From positions 1,798,001 to 1,862,000 of the forward strand of contig OY723284.1 in NCBI GenBank assembly GCA_963210315.1: 64,000 bases of DNA. Direction: 5' to 3'. The DNA comes from Rhynchopus euleeides. Taxonomy: Eukaryota > Euglenozoa > Diplonemea > Diplonemida > Diplonemidae. The notes beneath the pieces are model-generated. The model was not told the DNA's origin, did not search any database, and worked only from the letters and a program-made list of their open reading frames with translations. Within the stretch, counting starts at the first letter, position 1, and every line of letters begins with the position of its first letter. Both the position numbers and the translations under genes were made by a program. Below, in pieces: positions 20,394 to 30,872 of this stretch.

Positions 20394-22289
20394 ATGGGGG
20401 CGCGCGAGATGGTGTCCGTGACAAAGCAGGCAGATCAGCCTGACATGGAGGAGGCACAGCCACCGGCGGAAGGTGCCACCCGGCCCACCTGGCGTGTGGG
20501 TGACGTGGTGCTGACGGGTGCACTGATGGCATCTGCTGCCGGCACCCTGCTGAAGAGCACTGTCGCCGGGGTTTCTTTTAGCAGCAGATACATGTTTGTC
20601 GGCGGGTATCAGACCGGCGAAGCATCCCACCTGCTTGCGTCTGTCGGGTCCACCTGCATGCTCTTCTTCATCGCCCTGCTGGCAGTCTTCCTTGCGGGGG
20701 TGCGCCTCTCGCAGGAGGGCGGGGTGGCTGCCCTCATCGGCAGGGTCGGGACCTTCGCCACGCTCGCCCTTTCCGGTGTCGCTGTGGTGGTGTGGGTGGT
20801 GGGGATGGCGTGGACCCTCGCAGAACTGCCCGGGGGGCGCTCCTACTATTATGCTAGTCTCACAGCAACCCGCTTGCTGGGCGCCGGTGAGATCGGTGCC
20901 GGTGTGATGGCGATGCTTGCACTTGCCGTGATGGCGGTTGGTCTGCTCAGCTCGTGGAAGGTGCGTGGCGTCGCCTCTTTCATGCACTGCTGTGCGTTGC
21001 TCATCTTCGAGGCCCTCTCCGTCATCGGGTGCGCTGCAGAGCTTCTGTACTCTCTCCCTATCACAGACTACGACGACAAGGAGGGTTTGGTGGTGGAGGT
21101 CGTTGGCGGGGGTATCGCAGCTGCAGCTCTGGTGATGCTGATGGGGGTGTCTGTCGCCGTGCAGCGCGGCGCCAAGATGTGCGCCCCTCAGGTGTGCCTG
21201 TGCGTGCTGCTGGCGATCGGGGTGATAGTTGCTGAGGGCGGCCGCATCCATCAGTTGACGCAGTACATCGGGGTGTGGTCCATCGAGGGGACTCTGGTGC
21301 CGTACATTCACGTCATCAACGCAGTAGGTGTGATTGTCACGGGACTCACGACATGCGGCGGGACGACCGAGATCACGCAAGGCGAGCACGGTGAGCAAGG
21401 TGTTCAGCCGCCGGAGACAAGCGACTTGCAGCGTGCCAGCTGGCGTGTGGGTGATATGGTGCTGACGGGTGCACTGCTCGCATCTGCTGCCGGCATTCTG
21501 CTGCAGAGCACCATCGGTGGTTATTTGCCCAGGAGACCAACATCATACATGATGTCGTCTGTCGGGTCCTCCTGCGCGCTCTTCTTCATCGCCCTGCTGG
21601 CAGTCTTCCTTGCGGGGGTGCGCCTCTCGCAGGAGGGCGGGGTAGCTGCTCTCGTCGGCAGGGTCGGGACCTTCGCCACGCTCGCCCTTTCCGGTGTCGC
21701 TGTGGTGGTGTGGGTGGTGGGGATGGCGTGGTCCCTCGCAGACCTCGGCCGTGGATTCGGTCACAACACAGCTGTACGCCTGCTGGGTGCCGGTGAGATC
21801 GGTGCCGGTGTGATGGCGATGCTTGCACTTGCCGTGATGGCGGCTGGTCTGCTCCGCTCGTGGAAGGTGCGTGGCGTCGCCTCTTTTATGCACTGCTGTG
21901 CGTTGCTCATCTTCGAGGCCCTCTCCGTCATAGGGTACGCTGCTGAAACTCTGGATATGGTGAATGGTTTCTCCTTCTCTCGCCCGATTGACGTGGGTTT
22001 AGAGATGCAGATTGCTGGCGGGGCTATCGCAGTTGCAGCACTGCTGATGCTGATGGTGGCGTCTGTTGCCATACAGTGCGGCGCCAAGCTGCGCATCCCG
22101 CAGGTGTGCCTGTGCGTGCTGCTGACGATCGGGGTGATTGTTACTGAGGGCGGCCGCATCAAAGAGCCATTGGCTGTGTATCTTGCCTACGAGCATGTGA
22201 TTGTCGCAGTCGCTGTGATCGTGACTGTGCTTACGACCTGCAGTGGTCCCGCACACCAGTCGGCAAACGTTGTACACCAATCTGCATGA
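20394..22289 (+). CDS. Internally duplicated polytopic membrane protein
   Basis: 631 residues, single exon, start chosen as the first ATG after the acceptor. The protein is two homologous halves (about residues 30-320 and 345-625), each opening with WRVGD-VLTGAL and each holding about eight hydrophobic segments, so roughly sixteen in all. Within a half, two four-segment units can be made out. Conserved blocks shared by both halves include LFFIALLAVFLAGVRLSQEGG, ASFMHCCALLIFEALSVIG and PQVCLCVLL. Those blocks are near-identical in DNA as well, while loops such as the ones after the first membrane segment differ. I do not recognise the family. The amastin signature is absent. A transporter or tetraspan-like surface role is only a guess. 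No catalytic motif is seen. Confidence 0.7.
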   Translation: MGAREMVSVTKQADQPDMEEAQPPAEGATRPTWRVGDVVLTGALMASAAGTLLKSTVAGVSFSSRYMFVGGYQTGEASHLLASVGSTCMLFFIALLAVFLAGVRLSQEGGVAALIGRVGTFATLALSGVAVVVWVVGMAWTLAELPGGRSYYYASLTATRLLGAGEIGAGVMAMLALAVMAVGLLSSWKVRGVASFMHCCALLIFEALSVIGCAAELLYSLPITDYDDKEGLVVEVVGGGIAAAALVMLMGVSVAVQRGAKMCAPQVCLCVLLAIGVIVAEGGRIHQLTQYIGVWSIEGTLVPYIHVINAVGVIVTGLTTCGGTTEITQGEHGEQGVQPPETSDLQRASWRVGDMVLTGALLASAAGILLQSTIGGYLPRRPTSYMMSSVGSSCALFFIALLAVFLAGVRLSQEGGVAALVGRVGTFATLALSGVAVVVWVVGMAWSLADLGRGFGHNTAVRLLGAGEIGAGVMAMLALAVMAAGLLRSWKVRGVASFMHCCALLIFEALSVIGYAAETLDMVNGFSFSRPIDVGLEMQIAGGAIAVAALLMLMVASVAIQCGAKLRIPQVCLCVLLTIGVIVTEGGRIKEPLAVYLAYEHVIVAVAVIVTVLTTCSGPAHQSANVVHQSA

Positions 22290-22649
22290 CGTCCTTATCG
22301 TGGCCTTCACGCCTTTGGTGTCCTGGGCAGCCCGCTGCGGAACTCAGCCTCCCCCACCCCCCACCCGATTGCCGTTCATCCGTCTTTGTCAACCTTTGAT
22401 CCTAACAAGGGATCAACGAAGGGAGAAGTGCTAGGCACTTGCCGTCCCAGCCCCATGCACCTGCAAGAAACTCAACAATCAATACACGGTGGGATCTTGT
22501 AAATTTTACATGTATAACTACAAGTATATACATGTATTATACATGTATAATACTTGCATGTCAACTATTATACATGTAAAATACATGTATATGCCTGAAA
22601 TATACATGTAAAATACATGTATATCAAGTAAAAATACAAGTATAATACT

Positions 22650-24677
22650 CATACATTGGGCGTTATTCCGTTACCAGTAACGGTAATAACGTTATTTTTG
22701 CGTTATTTTTTGACCCCAAAAAAGGCAGCATTTCCCGGTGAATCTGACCCGAAACTCGGGTCCCTACCCCCCCTAAAAGAATTTTCTTGGGTAAAATATC
22801 ACTCCAGGGGGCCACTCCGTGATGTCAAAAAATTGGAAAACGTTTTCTCCTAAAATAACGCGTTATTTTTCCGTTATTTTCATGAAAACTTGCGTTATTC
22901 GGACAATTTTGCGGGCGGATGGTGTAGTTTTTGGTGGAGATGGCTCCAGAATACCCCCCTGGGACCATTTTTTGGATAATAACGCACGGACATGTCGAGT
23001 TTCGTGAAAAAATCATGTTTTTTGGCTTTTTCAAGGCAAATACTGCAGAAACCCCTGCAACCTTGCAGCATCCAATGTTCCTGGAGTGAAATTTGGAGTG
23101 AAAATCACTCCAAAATCACTCAGTGTGGACGCAGAAGTGAATCCTTCAGGAATACACCCGCACACCTCACATTGGCGGTGTATAAACCACCTGATATTTT
23201 TACTCGTTACGAGCGACGAAGTAGCGCGAAGTAGCGACGTGCCCATTTTTTCCCGGTCCGTTCTAAAATAGTTACGTTCCAAAAGTCCGTTACTGGTGCT
23301 GTCAAAGACGCTTCGCACAATATACGCACGAACTACCCAAAGTACGCTCGGGCTACGCACGAAGTACGCAGGAACTACACAATTTGAACTTTCTTGCACC
23401 CCCCAGTCATTATTTGCACGCACTCCAGGTCCCATATTTGCACCAGTGCAAATATGAGACCTGGAGTGCAAATATGAGGAATTTCCGAGTTCGTCGTGAT
23501 GTGCAAAACATGACTGGGTTGTGCAAGAAACCATCATCTGCACCCCGTATCGGCCTCAATTGCACCCTCGTGCAGGTAAAAAAAGGCCTCGGGCCTCCGG
23601 CCCTCGGACCGTTTTTTAATTACGCACACGACCTTCGCGCGGAAAGTGTCATTCAGCCCTGCCAAACGTGCTCTACACACCACCCCCTTCATCAGGCAAG
23701 TGGGTTTGTAAGGGTGTGTGGAAGCGTCAACGCTCGGGTGCAGGAAATTTACATTTTGGTCGCAAATGGCGTTACACATGCACTATGCACAACGTGTGCA
23801 CGATTTCGGCAGAACTACGCACAACCAACGCAATTTGGACCTTTCAACAACACCATTCACGGTACTTCGATTTTGGGTGGGAAAGATGGGGCAAGGAAGT
23901 GGCAAAAACTGCGAAGAAGGTCGAAAATTTTCACATTTTCATCAGAAACCATATTCAACGGATTCCAATTTTCGGGTGAAATCAAGCAGGTTGGCACAAT
24001 GGCTCATGTTCACCCAAAAATGCACCTACCAAACCTCTTTTGCTTGATTTTTGGGACGGCATGGGTGATCCAGAGGCCAAAAATCACGATTTTTTCACCA
24101 ATTCCTTCGACAACGGACAGTTCCAGACCACAAGGACCACATTTTGGGGTCAGAATTTTCTCGGTCAAAAAATTCGAAAAATCTGAAATCTCTCGGAATT
24201 TTGAGCATTTTTTGAGATTGGCATGCCCATTTTAGACCCTTTGCGTGGCTCTAAACCCAAAAATTTGCTCGAAAATGGCCTCAAATAGCCTAAAACAGCC
24301 CATTCTGGCCACCCCGAAAAAAAAATTCGAAAAGGGTCCCCCTATAGAAGTTGCCCAAAAATACCGAAAATAACGCGGTATTACCGGTAATAACGGTAAT
24401 AACGTTACCGATAACGTTATTACCGTTACTGATAACGGTATTACCGTTACCGATAACGGTAATAACGGTAATAACGTTACCGATAACGTTATTACCGTTC
24501 CTGATAACGGTAATAACGGTATTACCGTTATCGATAACGGTATAACGCGGAAAAATAACGTTACCGATTTTCGGATAACGTTATTCGGCCGTTCTGGAAC
24601 GTTATTAACGGTAAGTTATTTTACCGAAAAAATAACGGTATTACCGTTACTGGTAACGCAATAACGCCCGATGTATG
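22650..24677. mobile_element. TIR element with 6-bp target duplication AATACT
   Basis: Terminal repeats CATACATYGGGCGTTATT are flanked by AATACT at 22644-22649 and 24678-24683. Removing the element and one AATACT rebuilds a continuous arm of the surrounding TACATGTA repeat, which supports a true insertion. No transposase is recognisable. It carries the shared 85-base repeat also seen at 15656 and a small fold-back at about 23421-23474. Confidence 0.65.
24361..24660. repeat. TAACGGTAATAACG palindromic satellite-like array
   Basis: About 300 bases of alternating ACGGTAATAACG, ACGTTACCGATAACG and their complements, near-palindromic and highly repetitive. It sits at the right end of the preceding element; a shorter version is at its left end (22660-22700). 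This looks like multiplied subterminal sites. Confidence 0.7.
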
Positions 24678-25239
24678 AATACTTGCATGTCAACTATTAT
24701 ACATGTATTTTTACTTGATATACATGTATTTTACATGTAAACGGGGGTCACAGCTATTGTTTACCTAGCTTTATGTAAATAGTAAATGTGCATGTAAATA
24801 ATAGCTGTAAATAATATTCCATGTAAACAATACATGTAAATAATTTTTTACACACATATTGTTTACGTATTTATGCGTTTTTTTTTGCACCTTTACCTAC
24901 CACCAGGGGCTTAGCTTGGATTTTGGGGTTGGGGCCGAAACTCGGTCAGACTCGGTCACAGTACACACGCAGTTGATTTGCCCCGTTGATTTGCTCCCCA
25001 CCACCTGGTTCACCCAGAATTCGACGTTGCTGCCTTCCCGGTTCCCCCCCTTCTTATCTGGAACACCAGCTCAGCAACCAGGTTTGCAGCCTCAACCTGG
25101 GGTTGCTTTGTTGCCTTTGTAGGTGTGCATTGGCAGCTTCCCGCCAGGCAGTGGCGGATGCAGTCTCAGCAGCGCAGATAGTCCTGAAGTGGGCTGAAAA
25201 AGAGCTTTGTTGGTGCTTCCGTGAAATTTTCCATATGGC

Positions 25240-26047
25240 CTCGTCCCAAAACCCCCCCCCCCAAAGTGGCCTTTTTGGGGGTTTTTGCTGAAAACCTGAA
25301 AAATACAGGACATAACCGGTCCTGACCCCCAAACCTGGCCCAAAAGTGATATCTGGGGCTATCCGGGGGTTTCCTGGGGCAAATGAGGGTGCAGGGGGGT
25401 CTGATTCTGGTGGTGATTTCCTCTCCCACGGCCTTTCTTCGAGGGGGCTCCTCCCCCCCTGAAACCACCTCTTCTGGGCCTTGACTGAAGATTCAGAAAC
25501 ACTTGAGGCGAGGGTCCTCGACAGTGTTGGCAATCGCCAGAACTGTCCAGCAACATCAAGTCCTGTCATCAAGTTACCGAAAGCCGCAAAGCACGAACAG
25601 AAGAAACACTATCATTCTGCCCGTTGCTACAAGCACAGGGCGGCAGATCAGCGCTGGCATACTCTCAGACTCTCCGAGATAGTCAGATTGTTCAAGCTCA
25701 AACCCCACGACAAGGGTGTGCAAGTTTCCTGGCATAAAACAAAGAACTCTGAACAGCACACGCAACCCGCTTGAGAACGTGTGTCCGGATGAGAGGGCTT
25801 CAGTCAAGGCCCGGAAGAGGTGGTTTCAGGGGGGGAGGAGCCCCCTCGAAGAAAGGCCGTGGGAGAGGAAATCACCACCAGAATCAGACCCCCCTGCACC
25901 CTCACTTGCCCCAGGAAACCCCCGGATAGCCCCAGATATCACTTTTGGGCCAGGTTTGGGGGTCAGGACCGGTTTTGTCCTGGATCTTTCAGGTTTTCAG
26001 CGAAAAATCCCAAAAAGGCCACTTTGGGGGGGGGGTTATGGGACGAG
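25240..26047. mobile_element. Fold-back element FB4 nested in hAT-C
   Basis: Inverted arms 25240-25490 and 25798-26047, starting CTCGTCCCA and ending GGGACGAG, surround a 307-base core. Arm identity is very high, with scattered single-base differences. No target duplication is evident and no coding remnant is recognisable. Confidence 0.7.
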
Positions 26048-26070
26048 CCCTTATTATACCTATTATTATA

Positions 26071-26249
26071 CCTCGGGTACCCGGAGAGAATGTCACCCCC
26101 CCTCGGCCTCCGCTTGGGCTCCAACGGCCACCCTGTACAGAGGGGGTGACGTTCTTCAATGGTTGCCCTGTGTAGCGGCTGGGAAGAATGTCACCCCCCC
26201 TCGGCCCTGGGCCCTCGAGGGGGGTGACATTCTCTCGGGGTACCCTAGG
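26071..26249. mobile_element. Small fold-back FB5
   Basis: GGTACCCGGAGAGAATGTCA near 26077 is inverted at about 26226-26247. The ends lie directly at the 3' boundary of the hAT transposase remnant, so its insertion probably cut that gene. No clear target duplication. Confidence 0.55.
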
Positions 26250-26613
26250 ACCTCGCAAGAGTGGCTTCGGGGATACCCTGTGAATCTTCGCGACATTCCA
26301 CTCCACAAAGTACATTTGCAAGGCTTTCGCTGCTCAGTTGGCGAAGCCTGGTGGAGACAAGGCGGAGCTTGGAAAACAAGCGTTCAACAGAAGCAGTGCC
26401 CAGCCGAGGCATAGATGCAAGCTGGGGTAGCCTGCATGTTGCTGGGTACGTGAGAGCGAGGTTTGCCGAGGTAAACCGCTGAATAACCTCCTGCAGATCA
26501 CGCAGGCCCAACCTCCGAATCTCGGAACAGACACCCGGGCACCTTGCAGAAGGGCAGTCTTGTGCGCCTGTGCCCACTTCAGTGGGTGTGCTGGGGCATT
26601 GAAGTCCGGGCAA
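26245..26613 (-). pseudogene. hAT transposase C-terminal dimerisation-domain remnant
   Basis: The open frame contains TASVERLFSKLRLVSTRLRQ followed by LSSESLANVL, matching the pattern of the hAT dimerisation domain (a S-x-x-S-x-E-R-x-F-S core, then a K/R-rich helix, then LS.E.L..LL). The upstream catalytic region is not readable in one frame, so only the last hundred or so residues survive. Its minus-strand orientation defines the coding strand of hAT-C. Confidence 0.7.
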
Positions 26614-27554
26614 GGGTACGCGCCAGTGATCCCCGGGAGAGGTGCCAGGTAATGGTCAGCGATGTAGCCTCCTGCACCTGCGTGCCCACCATGTTGCCGG
26701 GAGACGGAATTCGAGACTTCTGACGTTATTCTTACGCTAGCGACGAATACGGGACAGAAGGAGAATGGGGTGTTCGCGTTCGCTCGCACGCGTGCTTCAC
26801 CTCCTGTGCTGCTGCACCCCAAGAAAAATCCGCTTTTTTCCCCGAAAATTTATACTTTTTTTTTTGTCTTTTGAGCTGACCGAGTTTTTTTCCGGGTTTG
26901 GCTGAAACTCGGTCAGCTGACCGAGTTTACCCCCCCAAGCTAAGCCTCTGCCTACCACCCCAGGGGTGGAGCTTGAAATATGGGGTTGCGGGCTGGATCG
27001 GGTCAGCCAATTTTTTCTCACTGAATGGGTTCCCCCCCGGTTCGTCTCAGAGATCAGTGCTCGGGCCCAGCCTCCCGCGAGGGTACCGGACTGATATGCA
27101 GCCCCGGACGCGCAAGGACTTGGTTACAAGACAAACACATGCCATAGGGGGGGTCTGGGGGGCGGAGCCCCCAGCCGCCGGAGGCCACGGTAGTGAACAT
27201 CTGTGACTTGCGGGCGTACGGATTCTGTGTGAGTTGGCTGCGTCCTCCTGAGGATATCCGGTCTGTACTCCATTCCCTGATGTAAAGGGCTTGGGTACAA
27301 GACAGGCACATGCCACAGGGGGGTCTGGGGGGCGGAGCCCCCAGCCGCCGGAGGCCACGGTAGTAAACGTCTGTTGCACGGTACGGGTTGGGCAGCTTCA
27401 TTTGTCCTCTATTGTGACTGTTTGAGGCCTGTGCTCATGTCGCTGGGGTCACTTTGCTCACGAAACGCCTCCTGGTCACCTTGAGACCCCAAGGCGAGGA
27501 GCCAACTTTTCCGGTTTCCCGAAAATCTATATTTTTTTTCTTTTTACCCCTGAC

Positions 27555-29623
27555 CAGGGCATTTTATAGGGGCGAAATCTACGCTCATTTGGGCTTAAAT
27601 GTGAGGCGTTCCCCGATTTTTTGGCGGACCCCCCAGCAAGCGAGTCTTGTGGTGAATGGGTCACCTCCCGGTTCCTCTCTCAGGGATCCGTGCTCGGGTC
27701 CAGCCTCGGGTGCCGGAGGTTAGTCCAAAAAATGGATTTCGGGACCGATCTGCCGCAGACCCGGACGTGCAAGGACTTACATACAGGCACATGCCACAGG
27801 GGGGTCTGGGGGGCGGAGCCCCCCAGCCGCCGGAGGCCACGGTAGTGAACATCTGTTCCTTGCAGGTGTACAGATTCTGCATGAGCTGGCTGCGTCCTCC
27901 TGAGGCTACTGAGGGTCTGATGGTCTGCATTCCATTCTCTGACGTAACCTCAAAGGGTTTGGGTACAAGACAGGAAGACAGCACAGGGGGGTCTGGGGGG
28001 CGGAGCCCCCCAGCCGCCGGAGGCCACGGTAGTGAACGTCCGTCCCTTCGCGGCCTGCGTTTTCTCGGGGTTTGACAAAGAAACTGGACAGAAAAACGGT
28101 CGGGTAAGTTGCTCGCAGTCTGTGGGCATGAGTCCACTCTCATCTGCGAGGCTGCCCAGCCGCCACCAGTTTTCCACCCCCGGATTTTTCCCGGAAATCT
28201 TTTTTTTAACCCTTTCTGTCCGGGGGGTATTTTTTCGATTTTTGGGAAAATTCGCCTTCCCAAGTAAATTGTCTTCTACTCCACCTTTTTCAACATTTTT
28301 TTTTATCGGGAACTGCGTTTGCGCAGAACGTTGCATTGTTCCGGATTTTTTCCCGAAAAAAAATTTCACATGTGGGCCTCGCCCAAGAAACCAAAAATCG
28401 AGGTGCAAAAAATCCAGAAAAAAATTCGGGGCGGTGTGTGACCGCCCAAAAAATTCGGGTTCTATGGCGTTCTCGAACAGTTCTGCTCCAGCGCAGTTCC
28501 CGATAAAAAAAATGTTGAAAAAGGTGGAGCGGAAGACAATTTACTTGGGAAGGCAGTGGTTTACACAAGGCAAATAAATCAACAGGTGCAAAAACACCTG
28601 TTCTGAGGGACCTGACTGTGAGCCACCCCAGCGACCCCGTTAGCCCGTTGGGCACCTGGATCGAGGTAGAACACCCTTCCCTGCCCCTCTGGGGCCATGG
28701 AGGATGTCCGCCCGATGACTGACGGCATCAAATCTCCATCAGAGAATTCCACCATATTTCACTGATGGGTGGCTGGAGGCCGAAATCGGGTGGTGCATCG
28801 GCACAGCCCGTTGGGGCGGATATTCGAGATGCAGAGGTCTGAAAACTGATTTCCCAGATGACATCTGTCGGAAACCTTTCCCTTATCGAAGGAATCGGGC
28901 AAAAAGATGCCTGGGAAAGCTCGATACCTCCCACGCAGGTTCAGGAGGCGGTTTCAAGGGCAAAACCACCGAAAATTCCACCTTGTGATGCAATTTTGTT
29001 ACAGAGCCAAGTTGGTCGGAGTTTCGCTTTTCCGACCAACTCTTGTTGCATTTGAAAGATTCGTCCACCCCGTTTCCACCATAAAAAGAAATCTTGAAAA
29101 ATTCGAAATTCAAATAACTTTGCCTGCATAGGCAAAGTGAAAGCCACTGTAGTGGCCATACCTGCCCAAGACCCTCTGATACCCACCCAGCCCCCCCAGC
29201 TCTCGCGCCTGTGATGGGTCGAAATGTGTTCTGTGGGTCTGCATATCGATGTGTTTTTGCGGAGAATAACCCCAGAGCTTTCCACGATCGGGGGAGTCGA
29301 GCGAAATGGGGCACAAGAACACCTGATATGGTTGACCCGTAAATAGGGGCCGTGAGGGACTACCCAAACCCGAAAATCTCATCTGAGGGTGCAATTGTCC
29401 TCCGGCAGTACGTTGGACGGATCTCCACCTTTCCCATGAACCCTTGCTGCATTTGAAAGGATTGAGCTCCCCCTTTTTACCATACAAAAAAATCTTGAAA
29501 AATTCGAAGTGCATAATTATTTACTTACGTAAGCAAAGTGCAAAGCCACTGTAGTGGCTTCCCGGACAGAAAGGGTTAAATGTGAGGATTGGCCTCACTT
29601 TAGACCCCCTATAAAATGCTCTG
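27555..29623. mobile_element. hAT-type element hAT-D nested in hAT-B, target duplication CCCCTGAC
   Basis: Termini CAGGGCATTTTATAGGGG and, inverted, CAGAGCATTTTATAGGGG. CCCCTGAC occurs at 27547-27554 and 29624-29631. The sister copy hAT-A has a single uninterrupted CCCCTGAC at 42620-42627 in the same context, giving a natural empty site. It has its own double-hairpin module (27804 and 27991) and contains a piggyBac-like insertion. Confidence 0.9.
28210..29575. mobile_element. PiggyBac-like non-autonomous element nested in hAT-D
   Basis: The terminal repeats CCCTTTCTGTCCGGG are perfect inverted copies flanked by TTAA at 28206-28209 and 29576-29579. TTAA target duplication with CCC-starting ends is the piggyBac signature. 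Length is 1366 bp. Inside are an inverted pair (about 28257-28320 and 28490-28555) and a direct repeat of about 100 bases (29040 and 29450). No transposase is seen. Confidence 0.75.
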
Positions 29624-30021
29624 CCCCTGACCTGATTTTTTGTGAGGGCCTGCAGAAAATCAGGTCAGCTGACCCGAAAAAACCCCCAAGCTCCACCCCT
29701 GTACCACCCCCCCCGTGTATATGTCACCCCACAGGTGCAAAAATCGGGAGGGGGTGACATAAACACACCTTTTTTAGGTGACATAGCCACGGGGTGGTAG
29801 TTAGTGTAGGTCACACCCCTCCAGGGCCGCCTGGGGGGGGTGACATTGGATTCCAGTGCCTGCGCCTCATGCAGCGAAGGTCCCATTCCGCCGTGTTCAG
29901 TGACATGTGTCGATAGTGTTGGCAGTTCTACGGGCTCTGAGCAACAATGCTCTAAGGAAAACAAGCCACTTGGCCGAGGGGGGCCGGGAGGCAGTTGGCT
30001 GCCGACAAAAAAAAACTCTCC

Positions 30022-30135
30022 ATGGGGGCCTTCGCTACCAAGTGTGACTGAGTGAGAAAAAGTGAGCCACGGCCCACTTCCCCTCACTGGCTGACGAGCT
30101 GTGACGAGCCGTGACTGGTAGCGAGGGCCCCCCAT
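30022..30135. repeat. Small inverted repeat
   Basis: ATGGGGGCCTTCGCTACCA at 30022-30040 pairs with 30116-30135 (TGGTAGCGAGGGCCCCCCAT) with one mismatch and one bulge. It may be a miniature fold-back; no target duplication is clear. Confidence 0.5.
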
Positions 30136-30235
30136 TGCATTGTTTGGAATCCATGCGGATCGTGGTGGGGTCACTTTGGTGACCGAGGTACCAAGTCTGG
30201 CCCTTTAGAACACCTTCAAAAAATTTTCGAAAAAC

Positions 30236-30379
30236 CAAAACTTTGTGTCTGCAAATCAGAAAGGGGAGAGAAGAACCAGCGGGTATTCGTCGATCGCGAG
30301 AACACCCCACACGCCTGCTGCGGGTGTGGTGTGTCCTGCATGATCTGCATAGCAAAGTTTCCTGCGTTGTTAGCACAAC
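30236..30379. repeat. 144-bp dispersed repeat, copy 1
   Basis: This is the reverse complement of 42469-42612. In both places it is bounded by A or T runs. Copy 2 interrupts hAT-A, and the corresponding position in hAT-B is empty, so it is mobile. It has no inverted termini, and a SINE-like origin is possible. Confidence 0.65.
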
Positions 30380-30384
30380 TCCAA

Positions 30385-30872
30385 AAAAAAATAATTACAT
30401 GTAAATAATAATCGTATGTAAACAATACATGTAAATAATTTTATGTAAACAATAGCTGTAGGTAAACAATAGGTGTGAGGGGGGTTTATATTTCAGGCAT
30501 TTACATGTATTTTACATGTATAATACTTGTCATGCAAGTATTATACATGTAAAATACTTGCATGACAAGTAAAATACATGTATAATACTTGCATGACAAG
30601 TAAAATACTTGCATGCAAGTAAAATACATGTATTTTACTTACATGCAAGTATTTTACTTGTCATGCAAGTATTTTACATGTATAATACTTGCATGACAAG
30701 TATTATACATGTAAAATACATGTAAATGCCTGAAATATACATGTAAAATACATGTATATCAAGTAAAAATACATGTATAATAGTTGACATGCAAGTATTA
30801 TACATGTATAATACATGTATTATACTTGTAGTTATACATGTAAAATTTACAAGATCCCACCGTGTAGAACGA
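30385..30872. repeat. TACATGTA palindromic AT-rich arm
   Basis: Dense alternation of ATTTTACATGTA, AAGTATTATAC and ACTTGCATG units, many locally palindromic, forming the right arm of the 22483-30872 cluster. The same units occur at 22495-22640 and 24684-24860. Confidence 0.7.

Larger units (their letters stand above)
24904..26950. mobile_element. hAT-type element hAT-C with 8-bp target duplication CCTACCAC
   Basis: Termini are CAGGGGCTTAGCTTGG and, inverted, CAGAGGCTTAGCTTGG. The perfect duplication CCTACCAC is at 24896-24903 and 26951-26958. Length is 2047 bp. CAGRG termini plus an 8-bp duplication are diagnostic of the hAT superfamily, and the element still carries a hAT transposase C-terminal remnant on the minus strand. 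Two smaller fold-backs have inserted into it. Confidence 0.85.
26961..29701. mobile_element. hAT-type element hAT-B (copy of hAT-A) with 8-bp target duplication TACCACCC
   Basis: Termini CAGGGGTGGAGCTTG and its inverse CAAGCTCCACCCCTG. TACCACCC occurs at 26953-26960 and 29702-29709. Its left target copy overlaps the right target copy of hAT-C, so two hAT elements chose sites 2 bp apart. Outside the nested insertion it matches hAT-A at 41872-42697. It carries the double-hairpin module (27153 and 27323). Non-autonomous: no transposase seen. Confidence 0.85.
22483..30872. mobile_element. 8.4-kb nested mobile-element cluster between inverted TACATGTA-rich arms
   Basis: CACGGTGGGATCTTGTAAA at 22483 is matched by its reverse complement ending at 30872, both next to TA. 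The inverted identity continues through AT-rich ACATGTATAACTACAAG and a series of near-palindromic TACATGTA/AAGTATTATAC units. Inside are, in order: an element with a 6-bp target duplication, a hAT element with transposase remnant, then a second hAT that itself holds a third hAT, which holds a piggyBac-like element. Whether the outer pair ever formed one element with a TA target, or simply two inverted repeats, cannot be settled here. Confidence 0.6.

Noticed and set aside
20394..22289. Polytopic protein as a kinetoplastid amastin
   Set aside because: The amastin signature (C-x-S-x-F/W-G-x-K/R-x-D-C type) is not present, and the layout is two eight-segment halves.
24351..24545. Open frame rich in ITVLPLPITV repeats
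   Set aside because: It is the translation of the palindromic TAACGG satellite array.
27153..27365. GGGGGGCGGAGCCCCC hairpins as rho-independent terminators
   Set aside because: The context is eukaryotic, there is no T-run after the stem, and they occur only as pairs inside transposons.
22483..30872. CRISPR-like or tandem array reading of the TACATGTA field
   Set aside because: There are no regular spacers or constant repeat length; the units are variable palindromes in AT-rich DNA.
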